Positions 60,728 through 64,000 of a DNA stretch of 64,000 bases are shown one piece after another (within the stretch, counting starts at the first letter, position 1; every line of letters starts with the position of its first letter). The stretch is from CALZFJ01 sp964459845. GTDB taxonomy: Bacteria > Bacteroidota > Bacteroidia > Bacteroidales > Muribaculaceae. The stretch lies in the NCBI GenBank assembly GCA_964459845.1, contig CAYWOC010000008.1, positions 14,009 to 78,008 on the forward strand, in the 5' to 3' direction. Both the position numbers and the translations under genes were made by a program. Under the pieces are notes generated by a model, which searched no databases, was not told the origin of the DNA, and worked only from the letters and a program-made list of their open reading frames with translations.

Positions 60728-61453
60728 TCAGTCCTTGATAGGGATAGCCTTGATTTTGCCGAGCTGCATCGACTTTATTTCGGAAGGCGTGCCACGGTAA
60801 TACACCTTGCCTGTACCAGTGCCTTTTATCGAGATAGGTCCATTCACGACATTGCACTTTATTGTCCCGGTACCCACGAGCATACACCCCACCTTTTTCG
60901 TTGCCACAAGACGGTCGGCAATCACAGTGCCGGCCCCTGTGCAGCGCAGATTTGCCTCCGAGCATTTCCCGCTCACCTCGATAGTTCCCTTGCCGGTGAA
61001 GATGGCAGCCTCCACGGTAGTGCCGTTGATGTCGTAAGCCTCGATTCTTCCATTGCCAGAAAGCGAGAACTTCACCTTAGGAGCAGTAGCGAGCTTCAAG
61101 ATGCGCAGCGTGCTGTCGCCGTCGTTCTTCGCCTCTTGCAGAAATTGCGAATAGATGCGCAGCACAGGCAGGTTCTTCGGAGCGAGAGCCTCGTCGGTGG
61201 TAAGTTGCACCGACAGCTTGCCCTTATTGTTGTTGTCAAACATAAATACACTTGCCTTCTCGGGCGTGGTGTAGAAAACCACCTTTCCGGCAGAGTCGGG
61301 ATTGCACACATAGTCCACATCAATATCATTGACTATTCTAAGAGTGGTGAAATCGCCCACGTTTACTTCATAGCGGCTCACTTCGCCGGCAAGTGCATTC
61401 ACGCCAAAGATTGAGACTAAAGCGATGAGTGAAAGAAATAGATTGCGTTTCAT
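60728..61453 (-). CDS. DUF2807 (GIN-type) secreted beta-helix protein
   Basis: A 241-residue protein with a signal peptide ending NALAG. The DUF2807 head-to-tail beta-helix is visible in YEVNVGDFTTLRIVNDIDVDYVCNPDSAG and IEAYDINGTTVEAAIFTGKGTIEVSGKCSEANLRCTGAGTV. These are putative auto-transporter-adhesin-like periplasmic proteins with no known reaction. 73 bp separate it from the flippase gene. Confidence 0.82.
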   Translation of the reverse strand: MKRNLFLSLIALVSIFGVNALAGEVSRYEVNVGDFTTLRIVNDIDVDYVCNPDSAGKVVFYTTPEKASVFMFDNNNKGKLSVQLTTDEALAPKNLPVLRIYSQFLQEAKNDGDSTLRILKLATAPKVKFSLSGNGRIEAYDINGTTVEAAIFTGKGTIEVSGKCSEANLRCTGAGTVIADRLVATKKVGCMLVGTGTIKCNVVNGPISIKGTGTGKVYYRGTPSEIKSMQLGKIKAIPIKD

Positions 61454-61540
61454 AATCCGTAAGAAAAAATATTTTTTTATTAGATATAACTTCTGTTTTC
61501 AAGTTTATGCCAGACTGCACACAGCACGCATCTTGGCTTC

Positions 61541-62518
61541 TTATAATATATCGTTCTCGATGCGCGTCAAGATTTCGTCAAGCTCGGCAAACGTCTTAGC
61601 TTGCAGCATCGCTATGCGAGTGTCGCGGAAGTTTGGTATGCCCTTGAAGAGCGGTGTGGCAGCCAAGTGGCGGCGAATGTGCAGAATGCCGCGATACTCA
61701 TCTATGTTGTCGATGCTCTCGCGTATCTGGCGGCGCAGCAGAGCCATCTTCTCCGCATTTGAAATCTGGGCATGGTGTCCGGTGAGCATATACTCCTTCA
61801 TCTCGCGGAAAATCCATGGCGCGCCTATCGATGCCCGCCCCACCATGATGCCATCCACACCGTAACGTTCGAAGTAATCCACCAGCTTCTCAGGCGAAGT
61901 GATGTCGCCGTTGCCTATTATCGGGATAGCCATGCGGGGATTGTTCTTGACCTCGCCGATGAGCGTCCAGTCGGCTTCTCCGGTGTACATCTGGCTGCGC
62001 GTGCGCCCATGTATCGTCAGAGCCTTTATGCCGCAGTCCTGAAGCTGCTCGGCAAGCTCCACTATGATTTTGTTCTCACAGTCCCATCCGAGCCGGGTCT
62101 TCACCGTCACGGGAATCTTCACGGCATCCACTATGGCGCGCGTCATCTCAAGCATGAGCGGAATGTTGCGCAGCATTCCGCTGCCGGCTCCCTTCCCTGC
62201 CACTTTCTTCACCGGGCAGCCGAAGTTTATGTCAAGCACTTCGGGATGCGCAGCCTCGGCTATTTTCGCCGCCTCAACCATAGGCTCTATCTCCTTGCCG
62301 TAGATTTGAATCGCGGCAGGACGCTCTCGGTCGTCGATGTTCAGTTTCCGCGTGGTGCTGTTCACATTGCGTATGAGCGCATCGGCAGATACAAATTCAG
62401 TATAGACCATATCAGCCCCCTGCTCCTTGCATATAAGGCGGAACGAAGGGTCGGTGACATCCTCCATCGGTGCAAGCATTATTGGCCTATTGCCTAAATC
62501 TATATTTCCTATCTTCAT
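61541..62518 (-). CDS. dusB: tRNA-dihydrouridine synthase (DusB-type)
   Basis: A 325-residue FMN enzyme reducing uridines in tRNA. The Dus signature APMEDVTDPSFR starts at residue 15. The active-site Cys is in VLDINFGCPVKKVAGKGAGSGML, followed by the TVKTRLGW and HGRTRSQMY phosphate/FMN motifs and GIMVGRASIGAPWIF. Length is normal. A TAATTTTG box is 62 bp upstream. Confidence 0.93.
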   Translation of the reverse strand: MKIGNIDLGNRPIMLAPMEDVTDPSFRLICKEQGADMVYTEFVSADALIRNVNSTTRKLNIDDRERPAAIQIYGKEIEPMVEAAKIAEAAHPEVLDINFGCPVKKVAGKGAGSGMLRNIPLMLEMTRAIVDAVKIPVTVKTRLGWDCENKIIVELAEQLQDCGIKALTIHGRTRSQMYTGEADWTLIGEVKNNPRMAIPIIGNGDITSPEKLVDYFERYGVDGIMVGRASIGAPWIFREMKEYMLTGHHAQISNAEKMALLRRQIRESIDNIDEYRGILHIRRHLAATPLFKGIPNFRDTRIAMLQAKTFAELDEILTRIENDIL

Positions 62519-62579
62519 CGAGAATTAATGTTCTGTTTTTTTGTTTTACTGATATGGCTATTGCTGCCATACCATTTTG

Positions 62580-62587
62580 CAAAATTA
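62580..62587 (-). promoter_or_regulatory. -7 box (TAATTTTG) of dusB
   Basis: A minus-strand TAnnTTTG match in the 171-bp gap upstream of dusB. Confidence 0.45.
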
Positions 62588-62689
62588 CTAAATTTTGTTC
62601 ACCCCTTGCAACTATTCCGAAAAATGGAACAACAAAATGAATTTATTGACGACTATGCCAGCAGTTCTGCAATTATTATCTGGAAATAT

Positions 62690-63895
62690 TCAGAATGAGA
62701 ACATCATGCGCGCCTGCACCACATGGATGTTCTTGTCGAGCGGGTAATTTTCATTGTCGAGGCGGTTGTAGCTGTATTCGAGCATCACTTGGAAGAATTT
62801 GTTGAAGCCAAGCGCGCCGCCCACTGTCGCCGAGTGCATACGTCCGCACTTCACGTCGCCGTCGTTAAGGTTGATGTAGCTGTAGCGTGCAGCCACCTCA
62901 AGCCCGCGTCCGCCAAGCCCGCTCACCACCGACTCCTCTCGGTTGTATTTATACCCTTGACCATAAATCATATATCCAGCTTCGGCATATCCGCCATGGA
63001 ATGTGCAGGCAGGAAGCCCCTTGCCGCTTTTGCGGTCGATATGCTTTACCATATATTCACCGCGCACAAAGAATTTCTTGGTGCGGTAGGCGGCCTCGGC
63101 ACTCGCATATATCGAATTCCTTGCCCAAGGCAATGTGCAGGTCAGGAATTGCTTGGTGCCATCCACATATGTCTCGATAGTGGAAGCCACTGTATGCGAA
63201 GTCTTAATCTCGCCATCCTCTTGACGCTCGCCGGTATTGGTGTAGGCATAGCGTGCCGCAGCTCCTATATGCATCGACTGCTCCGCGTCATCAACTGGCA
63301 CATAGAGCCATCTGCCGCCGGCGGTAAAGCCCTGAGGTCCGTTGGCTTGGTCGTTATACAAGTTCTCGGCAAAAACGCCTTGATTGGCAAAAAAATGGCG
63401 GTTATAGAATTTGTAGGAGAAGCCAAGCTCGCGCCCCGGGGCAAGTGCATTGACCGCAGCGGCACGTGCCAGAAAGTGCAAGCTGCCGCGGCTTGTATTG
63501 TTTGCCATTGTGGCTGGGTCGTTGTAATATCCTCCCTTGAATATATGATGATTGTCGCCGTTGGCGAGACTTAGCTGCACGAATATGTTCTTCTGGCTGA
63601 ACTTGCCCTTGGTGAAATCAAAGTCGGCATAAAAATACCAAGAGCGATATTTCATCGACGTTCTGATTCGCGCGTCGGTGACTGCCATACCCGACTTCAT
63701 CTCGGTCTCGGCAGTGTTATAATAAGCCGCATCGGTCATAAGGCGCGCGCCCACCGTGAAATGCAAGTCCTCCTTGGTGTTGTCGATTTTGGCTATAGGG
63801 TTCGTGTCGAAATCCTGCGCAAATGCACTTGCTGCGCCAAGAGAAGCTAACAATAGCGTCAATAACTGGTTACGTAGAAAAGAAGCAATCTTCAT
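62690..63895 (-). CDS. OprO/OprP-type porin, paralogue of the porin at 13792-15153
   Basis: A 401-residue outer-membrane barrel with a signal peptide ending ASAFAQ. Shared blocks with the glp-locus porin: DFDTNP, VGARLMTDAAYY, VTDARIRTSM, WYFYADFDFTKGKFSQKNIFVQ, GGYYNDPATMANNTSRGSLHF, GRELGFSYKFY, and a terminal VQARMMFSF. It is solitary here, away from other transport genes, so its substrate is not indicated by context. Confidence 0.85.
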   Translation of the reverse strand: MKIASFLRNQLLTLLLASLGAASAFAQDFDTNPIAKIDNTKEDLHFTVGARLMTDAAYYNTAETEMKSGMAVTDARIRTSMKYRSWYFYADFDFTKGKFSQKNIFVQLSLANGDNHHIFKGGYYNDPATMANNTSRGSLHFLARAAAVNALAPGRELGFSYKFYNRHFFANQGVFAENLYNDQANGPQGFTAGGRWLYVPVDDAEQSMHIGAAARYAYTNTGERQEDGEIKTSHTVASTIETYVDGTKQFLTCTLPWARNSIYASAEAAYRTKKFFVRGEYMVKHIDRKSGKGLPACTFHGGYAEAGYMIYGQGYKYNREESVVSGLGGRGLEVAARYSYINLNDGDVKCGRMHSATVGGALGFNKFFQVMLEYSYNRLDNENYPLDKNIHVVQARMMFSF

Positions 63896-63968
63896 ATCAA
63901 AAAAAATAATTTATAGTTTTTTACTCAAATCGGTCGTTATAATTTAGGGTAGGTTCAATTGGCAAGTG

Positions 63969-63976
63969 CAAATTTA
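63969..63976 (-). promoter_or_regulatory. -7 box (TAAATTTG) of the right-end porin
   Basis: A minus-strand consensus box 74 bp before the ATG at 63895. Confidence 0.5.
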
Positions 63977-64000
63977 GCAATTTGTTTGAAGAACTCACAT

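Overview
The window looks like a chromosome segment of a Bacteroidales bacterium, with Muribaculaceae as my best but uncertain guess. Reasons: many genes are preceded by the Bacteroidota -7 promoter box TAnnTTTG, Shine-Dalgarno sequences are rarely obvious, and the gene families are typical of the group (GSCFA, DUF2752, DUF3244-like, FISUMP surface proteins, type IX-like tails, C10 peptidases, OprO/P-type porins, Bacteroidales TPR regulators). I saw no rRNA, tRNA, CRISPR array, transposase, integrase or reverse transcriptase.

Region 1 (1-15290) is a glycerol-3-phosphate and glycerophosphodiester utilisation locus. It holds a DeoR/GlpR-type repressor (cut by the window edge), glpABC, two OPA-family transporters, a NagD-like HAD phosphatase, an OprP-type porin, a secreted beta-propeller protein of unknown role, a glycerophosphodiester phosphodiesterase lipoprotein and a second porin, closed by a strong terminator. 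The implied route is porin uptake, periplasmic or surface hydrolysis of deacylated phospholipid headgroups, GlpT import, and oxidation by GlpABC into the menaquinone pool.

Region 2 (15374-24888) is housekeeping: GSCFA protein, PagL-like lipid A deacylase, formate-THF ligase, polyprenyl diphosphate synthase, RNase HII, SulP transporter, LOG protein, cobalamin adenosyltransferase and a small DUF2795-like protein.

Region 3 (24810-37276) is an accessory and defence region. It starts with three secreted proteins, two of which are near-identical FISUMP proteins whose diversity is confined to the last ~60 codons and is followed at once by an identical GC-rich hairpin, a layout like the targets of diversity-generating retroelements. 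An AbiE toxin-antitoxin pair follows. This 5-kb block is bounded by copies of the 3' end of the DUF2795-like gene. Next, on the minus strand, is a complete Zorya type I anti-phage operon (zorA-zorB-zorC-zorD). Its zorA reading frame is broken, as sequenced, by a run of nine G residues; one base fewer restores a 667-residue ZorA. This is either a phase-variation switch or a homopolymer error.

Region 4 (37494-48853) is housekeeping: aroK, an RNase H, a metallophosphatase, bcp-recA, an ECF sigma/anti-sigma/outer-membrane barrel operon, Hsp20 and a CMP-sugar cytidylyltransferase. A 73-bp dispersed repeat that carries its own TATCTTTG promoter box occurs at four loci in regions 2 and 4 and seems to supply promoters to several genes, including bcp-recA.

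Region 5 (48983-56067) is a tandemly expanded cluster of secreted C10 (streptopain-family) cysteine peptidases and companion lipoproteins. Two peptidases share an identical ~359-bp propeptide-coding segment but have diverged catalytic domains. One companion gene ends at a deletion junction fused to the tail of a DUF3244-like gene.

Region 6 (56236-64000) holds a TPR signalling protein, DUF2752 and GYF/CD225 membrane proteins, a polysaccharide flippase, a DUF2807 protein, DusB, and a porin paralogous to the second porin of region 1.
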